NCBI GenBank assembly: GCA_033439255.1 | Contig: CM065885.1 | Coordinates: 2,170,001 to 2,234,000, forward strand | From: Hericium rajendrae | Lineage: Eukaryota; Basidiomycota; Agaricomycetes; Russulales; Hericiaceae | Length of the DNA: 64,000 nucleotides | Direction: 5' to 3' | Shown here: in pieces, positions 34,368-45,563 of the stretch | Layout of the letters: each line of letters starts with the position of its first letter | Position numbering within the stretch: position 1 is the stretch's first letter | Program-made: the position numbers and the translations under genes | Notes under the pieces: generated by a model | Told to the model about the DNA's origin: nothing | What the model saw: the letters and a program-made list of their open reading frames with translations, nothing else | The model's database searches: none

Positions 34368-36009
34368 TTATCGGTTCTCTTCCAACTTCGCATGCGCCCT
34401 CAGCACTTCGTTCAGCCCCTCTCGCTTCAAGCAATTCTCAAATCTGAAGCTCCTCGCCATTTCCTCCAGCTCCTCCTCATCCATCCCTCTGAAGTACTCC
34501 GCCCACTCGCGCACCAAAAACTCTGCAACCAGCGTCGCCCGCGCGAGCCTATTCACACGCTCCTCTAGACTCCATCCAGGCCAAGGATAAAGCCGCCGGT
34601 CTTCTTCATTCGGGACGGCCTCCTTGATCAGGTCGACGATTGGCTGGTAGATGTGTTGCACACTCGCGTTGTCGGCGCCCCACGAATCCACAGCGAGCCG
34701 GTGTTTCTTCTGAAGGAATGGGCGCAAGTGCTTCATGTACTTTGCCTCCGGCGAGACATGCACCATGCCCTGGAAGCCGATATCCTTGTACAGCCAAATC
34801 GACCAGTTCAAGCGATCCTACTCAGCTCTCAGTACGAGTCCGGCAATAAAGCAATGTAGACCTACCTGCTGATACAGCTCCAGCTGATCCCGCAGAACGG
34901 CATATCGCCTGGTGTTTATTTCATCCGTTCGCGCTGCGTCGCCGCCGCCTTCATACTCCAGCCTCGCATACACAGGCCCCCACTCCCCATTCCATACGCA
35001 AAGCCCGCGCTCGTCCATCCACGCGCGCTTTCTCGCATATCCCCGGCGCATCTTCTCGCGCTGCTCCGCGTCCCCCGTATACACACCGCCCTTCGGAAAA
35101 CCAAACACGGAGTAATCATGGATCGCATACGCGACATTCTCCCCCCAGCGCGTCTTAACGTCCTCGGGGAACGCCGAGAAATCCGTCGCATACGTGTTCC
35201 CATCGAGGAATAAAATGTGCCGGTCGTCAATAGCACGTATAGCCGCGATCGCGCGGTCGTAGAACGGGATGAGCCTCGTCTGCGGGCGCGCGTCCGCCGG
35301 CTCGTTCAGCAGGTTGTACCCCGCAACCCACGGCTCGCCGCGGTAGCGCGCCGCGAGTTGCTCCCACACCCACACGCCGCTGTCCATGAAGTCGCGGTGG
35401 CGCCAGAAGTCCGCGCGGTGCGTGCCGTGGTCCGAGTGCCACCCGCCGTTCTGCCCGCCCGGCGCGGTGTGCAAGTCGAGGATCGCGTAGATGCCGTGCG
35501 CGGCGCACGCGCGGACCGCGCGGTCGAGGTGCGCGAAGGCGCCCGCGCGCAGCGTGCGCGGCGCGAGGGGCGCCTCGAGGTGCCGGTGCGAGAGGGCGAT
35601 GCGGATGCAGTTGAGGCCGAGCGAGCGGAAGAAGGCGGCGTCGGCGTCGGTGAAGAAGTGCGTGAGGAACTGGGGTGGGGTGCGTTGGCCGCGAGGATTG
35701 GAGCGAGTATTGCCGACGTACCCTGTCGAAGAAGAACTCCGCCTTCTGCTCACCAAGCACTTCCGCCAGGGCCTCGCGGATCTGGTATTCGCATCCAGGG
35801 AAACCTGGGATTCGTAAGGATTGGATATTTCGCAGACCTGTGATGAAATTCTCCATCCTAATATATCAATTATATCTTCAACATCAGAGTATTTCAGAGC
35901 AATCATTCGCGACTCACGTCATCCAGCCTCCCAGACCCGCTCCCCGCAGCACAACTTCCGTCCCCTCTTCGTCAACGATCTTAGTGCCAGATACTCTGAG
36001 AAAAGACAT
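34368..36009 (-). CDS. GH5 glycoside hydrolase, intracellular type (paralogue 2)
   Basis: Predicted 482 aa; exons 36009-35918, 35857-35838 (20 nt), 35804-35722, 35669-34866, 34817-34368. It is colinear with paralogue 1: LRGAGLGGWMTMENF, GLNCIRIALSHRHLE, ILDLHTAPGGQN, acid/base Glu in GYNLLNEPADA, nucleophile Glu in VWNGEWGPVYAR and the same helical C-terminus. Differences: the intron after the RHFE-equivalent is absent, the intron at 35805-35837 is only 33 nt, and the region after RHLE (APLAPRTLRAG) is changed. The long exon is markedly GC-rich at third positions. No signal peptide. Its upstream DNA is a copy of the RRP42 3' flank, so its promoter may be a new combination. Confidence 0.9.
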
Positions 36010-36059
36010 GAGGGCAATGCGGAACAGATTTCGACCTGCGTTCCGTGTATTATTAGTAG

Positions 36060-36650
36060 TCTTCATGATCTTGAAGTCGGAGAAATGTGGCAGTGGCCGG
36101 ACCGAGCGTTAAAAACAGCTGACGGTCTTCTGACATTCCGAGTGGGATGAAGGATATCCATCGACTGTTCCTTGTAATGCATAGACGGAATATTGTCAAT
36201 TGAACCCGTTTGAAAGGCGTCGTGCCGCTGAAAATATTGTTAGCTGTGAAAGGGAACGGTAAACCCATCCGGACAATCACCACAAACAGCGCGAACGATG
36301 AATTGGCCGTCGCTGCTTTGCGACATGCATCCTTTGGTGGTCGCTTAATATGTCGTACATACATCATCGTACAGCTGCAAATCTGAGCCGCGCTTTTTCT
36401 GTTCTTAGCACGTACTTATCTCTCAGCTTCGCATTGAGGGCCGCAAAGAGCTCTCCGCATGCTATTCCCCTTCCTGAAAGCACAGGTCGGCATAAAAGCA
36501 AGAAAAGCAAGCGTACCTTCACCAGACTTGTGATGCGCGGCAGGTCGACCTCTCCTTTGCCGATCAAGTGCATGCCCTGCAGACCTGGTTCGGCCCCCGA
36601 AACGAAAGAGTACATTAGGCTTGATATGAGAGAGGGGGGTAAGAAAAAGC
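36060..36650. repeat. Direct duplication of RRP42 3' end and flank (copy)
   Basis: Resembles 39186-39775 in the same orientation: shared words include cttgaagtcggagaaatgtg, gacattccgagtg, gtcaattgaacccgtt and the RRP42 last-exon sequence. Similarity is patchy but continuous over about 600 bp, with indels in the middle. Confidence 0.8.
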
Positions 36651-36660
36651 AAGCGAACTC
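36364..36660 (-). pseudogene. 3' fragment of RRP42 (last two exons)
   Basis: Reads YSFVSGAEPGLQGMHLIGKG, VDLPRITSLVK, an intron, then GELFAALNAKLRDKYVLRTE and the ending FAAVR with stop at 36364, matching the real gene at 39775-39493. The N-terminal four fifths of the RNase PH fold are absent, so it cannot work as an exosome subunit. It lies between GH5 paralogue 2 and the CE15 gene. Confidence 0.8.
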
Positions 36661-36810
36661 AAGCGCACGCAATATGGAAAGTCCATCATCCCAACGCACG
36701 TAAGTCGAGAAACCAATATAACATACTCGCGGCAGATCAAGAATACCGACAAATAGGTAGTTCCCAAACCCCACCCTCCGAGCCTTTTTCCATCCCATTC
36801 ACCCTTAAGC

Positions 36811-38477
36811 TCAGTTCAGCGTGGGTGTCGTCCAGTTGATCCAGTCCGACGCCGTCCAGGTCACGCCGCCGAACACGTTATTCGTCGCAAAGTAGTCCGT
36901 GCTCACGTTCGTCTCGCCGAGCAGGAACCGATCAAAGAACGCGTTCAGCTGGGGCGAGAGCGAGCTCGGCCACGCGCAGTGCGCGTGCCCGCCCACCTGC
37001 TCGAACCCGTGCGCGTCCGCCACGCCGAGCGCGCTCCACACCGCGTGCGCGGCGGTCATGCACCCGAACGAGCTCAGCGGGCTCAGCCACACGTAGTCCG
37101 TGTTCTCGAACGAGATCATCGCGCGCGGCGCCACGAGCGCCGCGAGCAGGTGGTGGTCGTACGGCAGCACGGCGAGGTTGTTGACGTAGTTCGCGAACGC
37201 GGTCGAGAACCAGACGTTCTCGGTCACGATCTCCGTCGCCGTCTGCACCACGCTCCCCGAGTCCTGCTCGTACAGGGACAGCCGCCAGCAGGCGTCGCCG
37301 CCGGAGCCCGACTCCTGCGGGATCGTGAGCGCGATGCGCGGCTCGAGCGCGCCCGCCATCAGCGCGCCCTTGCCGTCGCGCGAGCAGCCGGTGACGGCGA
37401 TCTTGGCGGTGTTGATGTTCGCCGACGGGGTCTGTTCGAGCGCGTCGATGATTCGGGAGACGCCCCATGCCCAGGCGGTCATCGCCGACGCCGTTGCGCT
37501 GCTACCGTAGAGGTTGTAGAAGAGGCCGATCCCGCGGCTGCTCGCGTCGTTCTGCTGGGCCATGTCCGAGTTGGAGTAGACCATAGTCGCGATCTGCCAT
37601 CCCATCGGTTTACGTGAGTCATCAGAAAGACATGTCGGGGCGGGAGGTTGACTTACACCAGACGGGACAGGGAGACTGAGCGCTTCGTAGACGATGACGA
37701 GCGGCCATCCACCAGCCGGAGGGTTACCAGAAGGATACGTAATGGTGGGCTTGAAGGTGATGGACGACCCGCCGTTGCTCGCGGTGATAGAGAGCGTACC
37801 GCTCGTGCCAGACTTGGACAAGGTGGCGGTGAGGGAGGAGGGTGGGCCAGGAAGGGCGCCGCCCTCGTAGCCTAGTACGAGGGCTTGGATCTGTGCACGC
37901 CTGCATGTCCAGTCGTCGGCACTTTGTACGGCGGTTCCGTCGTCGAACAAGAAAGGGTCAGGCAGCGCAGAGTTGCTGTAACCCGAGATGATGGACGGTG
38001 TGGCGCAGGATGCTGGGACACCGGACGTGGTGCTGGATGGGGCGGAAGTGGTCCCGGGAGGAACGGTAGTTGGAGTAGTTGCGGGAGACGTAGCGGTGGT
38101 GGTGGGCGCGGCTGCGCCCGGCTGGCATTGCCTGCATTATACTGATTCAGAATGCGCCAGCGCATGGATAGAGAAACGGAAATAGGCCTACGAGTAGTAG
38201 TCGTTGAGCCCAACACACGTAGTTCCAGAAACACAGGCTGCAACACACATCATATACCTCGATCAGTAAAGCCTGAGTTGAAGACCAAATAATCACTCAC
38301 TCGACGGGCCGGTCCATCCAATACCGCCACACTGGCCTGAATGCCAAAAATAACGGAGTGTCAATCGATCCGTCAGTGAGGTCACGAGGAAAGCACCTCA
38401 CCCCACACAGGCGACTGCGCAAGAGCGCCGTGGAGGAGTACAAAACTGACACTGACCGCAGCAAAGAGATGCAGCAT
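36811..38477 (-). CDS. Secreted CBM1-CE15 glucuronoyl esterase
   Basis: Predicted 471 aa; exons 38477-38402, 38337-38302, 38237-38192, 38131-37657, 37593-36811. CE15 enzymes cut ester bonds between lignin alcohols and 4-O-methylglucuronic acid of xylan. Order: signal peptide ([20 protein letters not shown]), a CBM1 spread over four exons ([29 protein letters not shown]), a Thr/Pro/Ser linker, then the alpha/beta hydrolase domain from about residue 95. The catalytic Ser is in GCSRDGKGA, the Glu in [12 protein letters not shown] and the His in [13 protein letters not shown]15 Cys residues are present. The last intron (63 nt) is in frame without a stop, so its retention would add 21 residues. 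Confidence 0.95.
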
Positions 38478-39492
38478 CCTGCTAAGCCGGACGAAAGCGA
38501 TCTTGTCTTCGAAGGACGCGATGCGACGAGCTCCCTTTCATCCGTTCCTTTTTTGAACTCCTGCTCGGGGCCCCGAGAACCATTTTGCTCCGAGGAAGCC
38601 CCCGTGTCTCTGAATTGGATCGAGCTCAGACGGACCGCTTGAGCGACAGCAAGGAAAGAAGGAATGCACACACTCAACTCATGCTCGAACCCAGAAGGCA
38701 GAACGGCGTCGCGTGATGCGAAGAACAAGAAAACAGAGAGCTGCTGACGTCGAGCCATGAGCTTCAAGGCCGGCATTACGGAGGTCGGTGCCTGTAGACG
38801 GGGCCTTGGCACGGCTCGCTCTAATTTCAGTCTATTAGTACTCGGGTCATCGTCGGGTGCGCGACGCACTTAAGAAAGGATGCAAGTGCTTGAGGTTCGA
38901 CGGGGCGGTCAATGAAAGAAGGATAGTGACTTGGAATCAGCTCACCGATCACTTCGAGTTGAGACTGTTGCTCCGCAATGTCCGAGGGATTCCCCCGATG
39001 ATGGCAGCTCGAGCAATTTCGATACCTGCTGACCAGACCGCATGACCGGACGGAATTGTGAAGAACGTTGCGAAGGGAGAGGAAGGCGCTTTGATTCAAC
39101 AACTCAGACCTACGTCCGCTCTCTTAGCACGTCCGCTCTTCCCCCAGTCCTAAACGTGTGTCGGGCTTGCGGTTTCGCGGCTTGTCTTTCATGAGCTTGA
39201 AGTCGGAGAAATGTGCATTCGCCGGACCGAGCGTCAAAAACAGCTGATGGCCTCCTGACATTCCGAGTGTGACGAAGGATATGCGTCGACTGTTGCATAT
39301 AATATGCGGACGGGATGTTGTCAATTGAACCCGTTCAGGTTCCTTTATATCGCTGCATTGTCAGTCGCGAAAGAGAATGAATAACCCACCCAGCATCATG
39401 ACTAGCGCGATCGATGGACTGGCATAGAGTAGACTCTTTACGGCATATGCATTTTTTGGTTTGGTTTTGGTGGTTGATTAATCATACATATA
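38478..39492. other. CE15 promoter side and RRP42 downstream flank
   Basis: About 1 kb without a supported gene. The right part (39186-39492) is the duplicated RRP42 flank; a minus-strand open stretch there (FVTLGMSGGHQLFLTLGPA) is matched in the copy but changes frame, so it is probably not coding. The left part should contain the CE15 promoter. Confidence 0.5.
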
Positions 39493-39775
39493 TCATCGTA
39501 CAGCAGCAAATTTGTGTCGTGCTTTTTCCGTTCTTCGCACGTCCTCGTCCCTCAGCTTTGCATTGAGGGCCGCGAACAGCTCCCCAGCATGCTTTTCTCC
39601 TTCCTGGAATCACAACTCAGCATAAAAGCAAGGAGCATGTGTTGACAAGCATACCTTCACCAAGCTCACGATGCGCGGCAGGTTGACCTCCCCTTCGCCA
39701 ATCAAGCGCATGCCCTGTAGACCTGGCGGGTTCCCCGGAACGAATGAGTACATGAAGAGAAGTCTGAGTGGGGTC
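39186..39775. repeat. Direct duplication of RRP42 3' end and flank (source)
   Basis: Source block of the copy at 36060-36650. The two direct repeats bracket the CE15 gene. Confidence 0.8.
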
Positions 39776-40664
39776 GCCGCCCCTTCATGCAAAGTGGCAT
39801 CTAGAAAATGGACAGAAGGAAGCTGCTCCACGTTAGCGACTGGCTTAAACACAACGCGGCCGAGAAGACATACCAAATTCAAAGTTATGCAGACAGGCCA
39901 CTTTTCCCTGCCCCCAAGAGGTTCTCCCTCGTCCCAATAGTCCTCAAGCTCAAAGTCCGTCGCGGTCCGATCCAGGCGCGTATCGAACCCACTCAGCTTC
40001 TCCTCATCAACGTCCATATCGCCGCTCCCGGCCCCCTTCACCGCATTCGCGCGGTACTCGACGCTCCGCGTCCGCGGGACCTTCGTGTCCCATAACGCCG
40101 CGCGCGCAGCCATGAACAGCGCGTCGTAGATATTTCCGGAATCGGACAGCACGACGAGGTCCAGTGCTAGAAGCCATGCTTTCCGCCGCGGCAGGATGCC
40201 GAGATTGGTTGGGCGCAGGGAGGGGTGGGCGAGGATGCCCTGGAGAATGACGGTATAGTCATATTGGAGATCGTCGAGTGCGGGAGTGGAAAGATGGGGG
40301 TACGCGGATGGTGAACTAGCTTTGCGTCGTGCGCGCCATGAGCGGGATGTGCACGCAGCCGGCGGATATGCACGCACCATGATACTGAGCACGTAACTCT
40401 GCCGCCTTCGACCCCGTCGCCCGTCTGGATACCCTCAACTTCTAGCTTTGTCGCTGCGAGGATCTCCGTCCCTCCTGCAGGTTCGTTGTTGGCTTTCCCG
40501 ATGTTCAGACGAGCGCTGCCGTTCGCGAGCGGCGCGACGCCCGTCTCGAGCGCGATCGTCCGGTGGTCGTACAATGCTCGACCATCGGAGCGTAATGGGA
40601 AATGCGCTTCGAGAGAGCTTTGGATATACGCTTTTTCAGACTTCGAGAGCGGGATGGTGCTCAT
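39493..40664 (-). CDS. RRP42: RRP42 exosome ring subunit (RNase PH-like)
   Basis: Predicted 335 aa; exons 40664-40378, 40315-39874, 39822-39655, 39603-39493. Rrp42 is one of six RNase PH-like proteins of the exosome ring and has lost phosphorolytic activity. Seen: SKSEKAYIQSSLEAHFPLRS and DGRALYDHRTIALETGVAPL at the N-terminus, GSARLNIGKANNEP, DALFMAARAALWDTKVP, VCITLNL and SVHFLDATLHEG, and the C-terminal GLQGMRLIGEGEV with ELFAALNAKLRDEDV. Length fits the family. The intron 39823-39873 had to use the acceptor after GAGCAG to keep phase. The gene is divergent from UTP21 across 320 bp; both act in rRNA processing. Its last two exons have a copy at 36364-36660. Confidence 0.92.
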
Positions 40665-40984
40665 TCTGAGCAGAACGTAGTGGTGGTCGAAGAAGCTACA
40701 AAAATGGGTAAAATTTCCTAAGATAAGCTGCGATTTCTGAGTATTTATTTGTTAACTCTGGTCAGTGATGCTCAATGACGAAGACAGCAATGAAGACAGA
40801 CCTTTTGAATGGAGGTAGAAGCAAGGAGCTAGCTGCAAAGAATTGAAAGTCAATTGCAGAAGCTGGACGGCAAGCGGCCCGGCGACAGCCGCGCTCAGCG
40901 CTTTTCATTTTCCAAGTTGCTTGACCTTCTCCTCCTCCTCTTCCTCCTCGTCGCCGTCAACATTTCCCAGATATACCCTCGTCC
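40665..40984. promoter_or_regulatory. Shared divergent promoter RRP42 / UTP21
   Basis: 320 bp between the start codons of two rRNA-processing genes transcribed away from each other, which suggests shared control. It is TC-rich near the UTP21 side (cttctcctcctcctcttcct). No canonical TATA seen. Confidence 0.5.
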
Positions 40985-43900
40985 ATGGTGGTAGACTTAG
41001 TGTCACCTGCCGATGGCAGGCACGGTTCACCCCCTCGCAAGAAAATTCGCCCATCCAATAGCCTCCAAGCCGACTTCTCCAAAGCCTCAAACGAACTTTT
41101 TGTCCCATTTCGTGCACTCGGCCTTGTCACAAACCATGTCCCTTTTGTACTGCAAACACGCTCACACAAGGGCGCGACCGAAGGCCCGCGGATACACCTG
41201 CTAACATGCTTGGGGAAGTCATGGGCGCTCTGGGAAGGCGGAAAGATTACTCTTCTTTTCGTCGGTGCGTCAAGCTTTCGTATGTGTCCAGGCCGTGTAC
41301 TGACACGATGCATGTCAGGGCCCGAAACTGAAGAACCCATTACGTGCATGCTTTTGGAGGGCGATGCTGTCTGGGCTGCAACAGGACCATATGTAATCAA
41401 GTATCTCAGAGGAAAAGAGGTAAAATGTGATCTCCACTGCTCAGTCTCTGTCGTACTCACATATCCTTAGGTCGGGCGCGTCTCCAACCCTTTGGGATCG
41501 CCGCTAGGATCTATCATTGCGTTTGGATCTACGCTGCTGGCCCTCACGTCAGATGGGCGCCGACTTCTCATATGGAATATCACGAATCTAGGTTCGTGCA
41601 TTTATTCTTTTCCTTTTTTTTTGTTTGGGAAAGCTATGCGCTTAGATGGCTTCTATGTCATACACAAGGTACTCGTAATAATGACTACCTAGTGATGGCT
41701 CGAGTCCTACTTAAACAGCTTGGAGCGCCTTGGGGGCAGGGGCGGGGTGGGGGACGATGCGCAACCGTACGCCTACCTCGGGCCAGGCAGTGTGGCGCTG
41801 CAAGCCCCGCTCAACTCACGTGCAGTGATCGAGGGGGGTTGACACCGACTAAAACCTCGGGATTATTTTGCCATTTGTCGGGATGTTGGTGGAGGATCGG
41901 TGTGCCGAAGTTGCCGTTCGGCAGATTGGAGTGCGCTTTATGCGACATGCGATGTAGCATTCCGCCGAGAGGCGGTCCAATCTTTTTGATCCATCGTCGC
42001 GTGGCTCGGCGGGGCGGGGGATGGATTCGGTCGATACTCATCAGGCGGTCGCATCGAAGGACCCAGATCAAGTGGGCCGCTTCAGAGAGGAGGATGCGGA
42101 AGACGCGCGACTTCTCCTGACCAGCCTTGCAGGGGACACGGGGATGGGTTTGGGAGGGCCGCGGGCTGAGTTGGCGGCCAGTTGATGAAGTCGTCGGGTG
42201 GCGGAGTCGTGATCTGGCGCATTTATTCTTGCTCCCTGTGTTTCGCGAATTTGCTCACATCCTCGTCATAAACAGAATTTCAGTGTGAGATCGTATTCCA
42301 CGATGGCTTCACCGCTACACACATGCTGCATCCTGCTACATACTTGAATAAGGTTCTCGTTGCGGGTGTTGACGGCAGCCTCCAACTATGGAACATCCGT
42401 ACAAGGTACATCCTTCACCGTCAGTTTGGGAACATGGTATCTAATATTTGACACAGCACTTGCATCCACAAATTCACCGCCTCGAAGCTGTTGCCTCCCT
42501 CATCCGACACGTCTGCAGCTATCACATCATTGGTCCAGTCTCCCGTCATCGACACCATCGGCGTGGGCTACGCGTCTGGCGAGATCATTGTCTACGATAT
42601 TCGCGCGGATGAGCGGCTCCTTCGCATCTTCATGCGGGGAGGGTCGGTCAAGGCTTTGAGTTTCCGAGACGGTGAGACTATTTGTTCATTGCGAGACAGA
42701 TCCATCACTCGCTTCAAGAATATACAACTGATTTCAAGTAGATGGGCACCCGGTTTTGGCGTCAGCGTCGGACGTGGGCCATGTCTTCTTGTGGGACCTC
42801 AGCGCAGACGGCCGTCTTCTGCACACCATCCGCGGCGCCCACGACAGCAGCGTCACCGCTCTGGAATGGATACCCGGCCAACCCGTTCTCGTCAGCTCCG
42901 GGGAGGACAACAGCGTGAAGGTACGCCCATCCCCTATCAGGCACTAGTTCATCACCTAATGTCTTGGCCTGTAATAGCAATGGTTCTTCGACTCGCCGAC
43001 GTCCGCGCCGCGGCTCCTCAAATTCCGCACGGGCCATCATGCACCGCCGCACATCGTTCGCTACTATGGCGAGGACGGCAAACAGCTTCTGACCGCGTCT
43101 GGGGACCGCAGTCTCCGCTCTACGTCGGTCGTCCGCGACTCGCGGTCGTTCGAGCTCTCGCAGGGTGAGCACCTCCCCATGTCGTGTTGTCAAATTCCTG
43201 CTAAACGTGATTATGCAGGCTCGCTCCAGTCGAAGGCGACGGCACTGTCCACGCCGCTCGCGCAGCTGAAGCTTCCGCCAATAACGTCATTATCGTATTC
43301 CGGCGTACGCTGGAAGGACTGGGACGACATCTTGACGGCGCATGAAGACGACGCGCTCGCGCGGACGTGGAGCATGGTCAACAAGCGACAGGGACAGCAC
43401 ACCCTCGGCTTGGACATCACAAAGAAGTCCAAAATAATAGGCGCCATTAAGGTCAGTTTGGGTACCAGTGCCCACGGCTGGTATGTTCATCTTGCTCGCA
43501 CAGAGCGTCTGCGTGTCCGCTTGCGGAAACTTCGGCTTCGTTGGCTCGTCGACAGGCGACATCGTCATGTACAACATGCAGTCCGGATCCCAGCGGCGCA
43601 GCTTCGACCTCGGCAAGCGGCCGGGCTCGCGGAAAGAGGGCCGGAGTGTGACGGGCATCGCGACGGACGCGCTGAACCGCACCGTCATCGCCAGCACGCT
43701 CGACGGCACCCTTAGTGTGAGTCTCTCCCGCATTTCGAATGCGACGGACGCTGAAGTTGATGCGAACAGTTCTTCGATTTCTTCACGGCGAAGCTTGTGC
43801 ATTCGGTGCAGTTCCCGGCCGCTATCACTTCGATCGACCTGCAGCGGGACGGCGGACTTCTCGCGGCAGTGTGCGACGACCATATCATCCGTCTCGTGGA

Positions 43901-45057
43901 CGTCGAGACGCGGCGGGTCGTCCGTGAATTTGGCGGCTTCGGCGGGCGGATACTGGACCTGGTAAGATCCGTCCTCCATCTCGCTCTGTCTCGTTGACTG
44001 ACGGCGACGGGTGACAGACATTCTCTCCCGATTCGCGATGGCTGATCGCGTGCAGCCTCGACTCGGTCATCCGCACGTTCGACATCCCGACGGGCCGCCT
44101 CATCGATTCGTTCAAGACGCCGAGCGTCGCGCGGAGCGTGTCGTTTTCGCCGACGAGCGACTTCTTGGCGACGTCGCATGTTGACAGCGTTGCTGTTCAC
44201 CTCTGGTGCGTGTTTGTTGACTGTTGGTAGCTCTCACCTTGATGGTTTTTGGCATATGCAGGGCAAACCGCGCGCAGTACGGCGATGTATCGCTGCGCAG
44301 CTCGACAGGATTGCAGGCTACGTCGATTAAGCTCGATCAGGACTTGTCAGTCCTGAACGATGAACTGGCGACGCTGACGCTCCTACCTCCCTCTCGATGG
44401 CAAACCTTATTGCGGTTTGAAACCATCCAGGTCAGTGCTTCTTCATAATCAATCATATCTCAGCACCTCATCTCTGTCGTCTACAGCAACGGAATAAAGC
44501 GAAGGAACCACCCAAGGCTCCTGAGCACGCGCCGTTCTTTCTGCCCTCGCTCTCGGGACCAGAATCCGCGCCTGCCATTAACGAAAGGCAGGACACGCGC
44601 AAAAAGACGACAAAGCGGTTACGAAACGCGACAGCGGAAAGCGCCTTCCTCAAAAAACTGTCCAGCAGCGCAGATGACCACTGTGAGCTTCTCACCCTAG
44701 CACGAGAGATCGTCATTACTGAGATACCGCGCAGACGAGTCGTTCTTCCGATACGCAGAGACCCTCTCACCAGCAGCCACAGACGCCGAGATCCAGAGCT
44801 TAACGACCCTGGACGACCTGCAGCTCTTCCTCCGCGCGCTCACCGGCCGGCTGCGCTGCCGGCGCGACTTCGAGGCCGTGCAGACGTACCTCAACGTGCT
44901 CCTCCGGAAACATGGCGACGTGCTGCAGGCGAACGCGGAGGTGCGGGGCGCGCTCGAGGGGCTGCTGAGGCTGCAGAAGCAGGAGAGCGAGCGCATGCTG
45001 GATTTGATCGCGGCGTCGGTCGGGACGCTTGCGTTTCTCAGGGACACTATCTCGTGA
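40985..45057 (+). CDS. UTP21: UTP21/WDR36, SSU processome WD40 protein
   Basis: Predicted 908 aa; exons 40985-41264, 41319-41419, 41471-41591, 42276-42405, 42457-42671, 42742-42920, 42978-43164, 43219-43451, 43504-43716, 43770-43961, 44018-44205, 44262-44430, 44487-44682, 44735-45057. Utp21 belongs to the UTP-B complex bound to the U3 snoRNP during 18S rRNA maturation. Two WD40 propellers are visible (GSLQLWNIRT, GEIIVYDIRA, HVFLWDLSAD, GDIVMYNMQSG, SVIRTFDIPTGRLID), followed by the Utp21 C-terminal domain with LTTLDDLQLFLRAL and RRDFEAVQTYLNVLLRKHGD. Length agrees with the family. The third intron (41592-42275) is 684 nt because a LINE fragment lies in it; the others are 51-70 nt. Confidence 0.95.
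41598..41609 (+). repeat. Target-site duplication, left
   Basis: GCATTTATTCTT beside the A-rich end of the LINE fragment; the exact edge is ambiguous by a few T residues. Confidence 0.7.
41610..42218 (-). mobile_element. 5'-truncated LINE fragment in UTP21 intron 3
   Basis: About 609 bp flanked by the 12-bp direct repeat GCATTTATTCTT (41598-41609 and 42219-42230), which fits a target-site duplication. On the minus strand it ends in an A-rich tail (AAAAAAAAAGGAA) next to the left repeat. An open frame from about 42190 to 41811 reads EKSRVFRILLSEAAHLIWVL then RCDRLMSIDRIH and RRWIKKIG, which resembles the end of the ORF2 protein (RNase H side) of fungal non-LTR elements. Everything upstream is missing, as is common for LINE insertions. 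It is antisense to UTP21 and enlarges, but does not break, its intron. Confidence 0.75.
42219..42230 (+). repeat. Target-site duplication, right
   Basis: Second copy of GCATTTATTCTT at the truncated 5' end of the LINE fragment. Confidence 0.7.
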
Positions 45058-45421
45058 GGTGGGGGCTGATCCGAGGGGGATTGGGATCTGTGTGCATATA
45101 AAAGTGGGTCTAGTTGTGAGTGGTCGTAATTTGCTTGTATTTTGTGTGCACATTAGGAGGAGTTCGGAGGAGTTCGGTTCTGCAACGCTTCGGAGGCCTT
45201 GAAGGGCGTGACAAGGGCGCTTATGTGAGTGGATTTGAATTATCTTACCTCTCTCAGCTCGCACTGGTCATCTTTTTATCCCCGCACCGTGAATCGGTGC
45301 GTCCTCTGGCTTCCTGGCTAAACTGCCTCGTCATCTGCAACATGAACGCATCTCTCGAGTAAGTTCCATCTCCAACGACCTTTTTGCGATAGGTTCCTCA
45401 CGGCCCTTACTAGCCTCTCAC
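45058..45421. other. Intergenic region UTP21 - GH3
   Basis: Holds the 3' flank of UTP21 and the distal promoter of the GH3 gene; no gene seen. Confidence 0.5.
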
Positions 45422-45445
45422 GAGCTCACGTGTGCATGTGAGCTC
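45422..45445. promoter_or_regulatory. 24-bp palindrome upstream of the GH3 gene
   Basis: GAGCTCAC, an 8-bp spacer, then GTGAGCTC: a perfect 8-bp inverted repeat about 120 bp upstream of the start codon. It includes a CACGTG E-box at 45427-45432. It could bind a dimeric regulator; inference only. Confidence 0.4.
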
Positions 45446-45512
45446 CTGGACGAAGTCTTGGTCACTTTCTGTCGTAAACCCCTTCCGAGGTTTCTCCGGG
45501 AAGGATAGTGAA

Positions 45513-45519
45513 GTATAAA
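45513..45519 (+). promoter_or_regulatory. TATA box of the GH3 gene
   Basis: TATAAAT 51 bp upstream of the chosen ATG at 45564. This spacing argues against the in-frame ATG at 45537, which would leave almost no leader. Confidence 0.5.
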
Positions 45520-45563
45520 TACAAGCATAATGCAAGATGGGCGGCTTTGAACTTTGTCTACTC

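Noticed and set aside
39110-39324. Minus-strand frame downstream of RRP42
   Set aside because: Its counterpart in the duplicated block shifts frame, so coding constraint is not visible; taken as 3' flank.
41572-42120. Plus-strand 182-codon frame in the UTP21 intron
   Set aside because: Runs across the exon-intron border and through the LINE fragment in antisense; no protein-like words.
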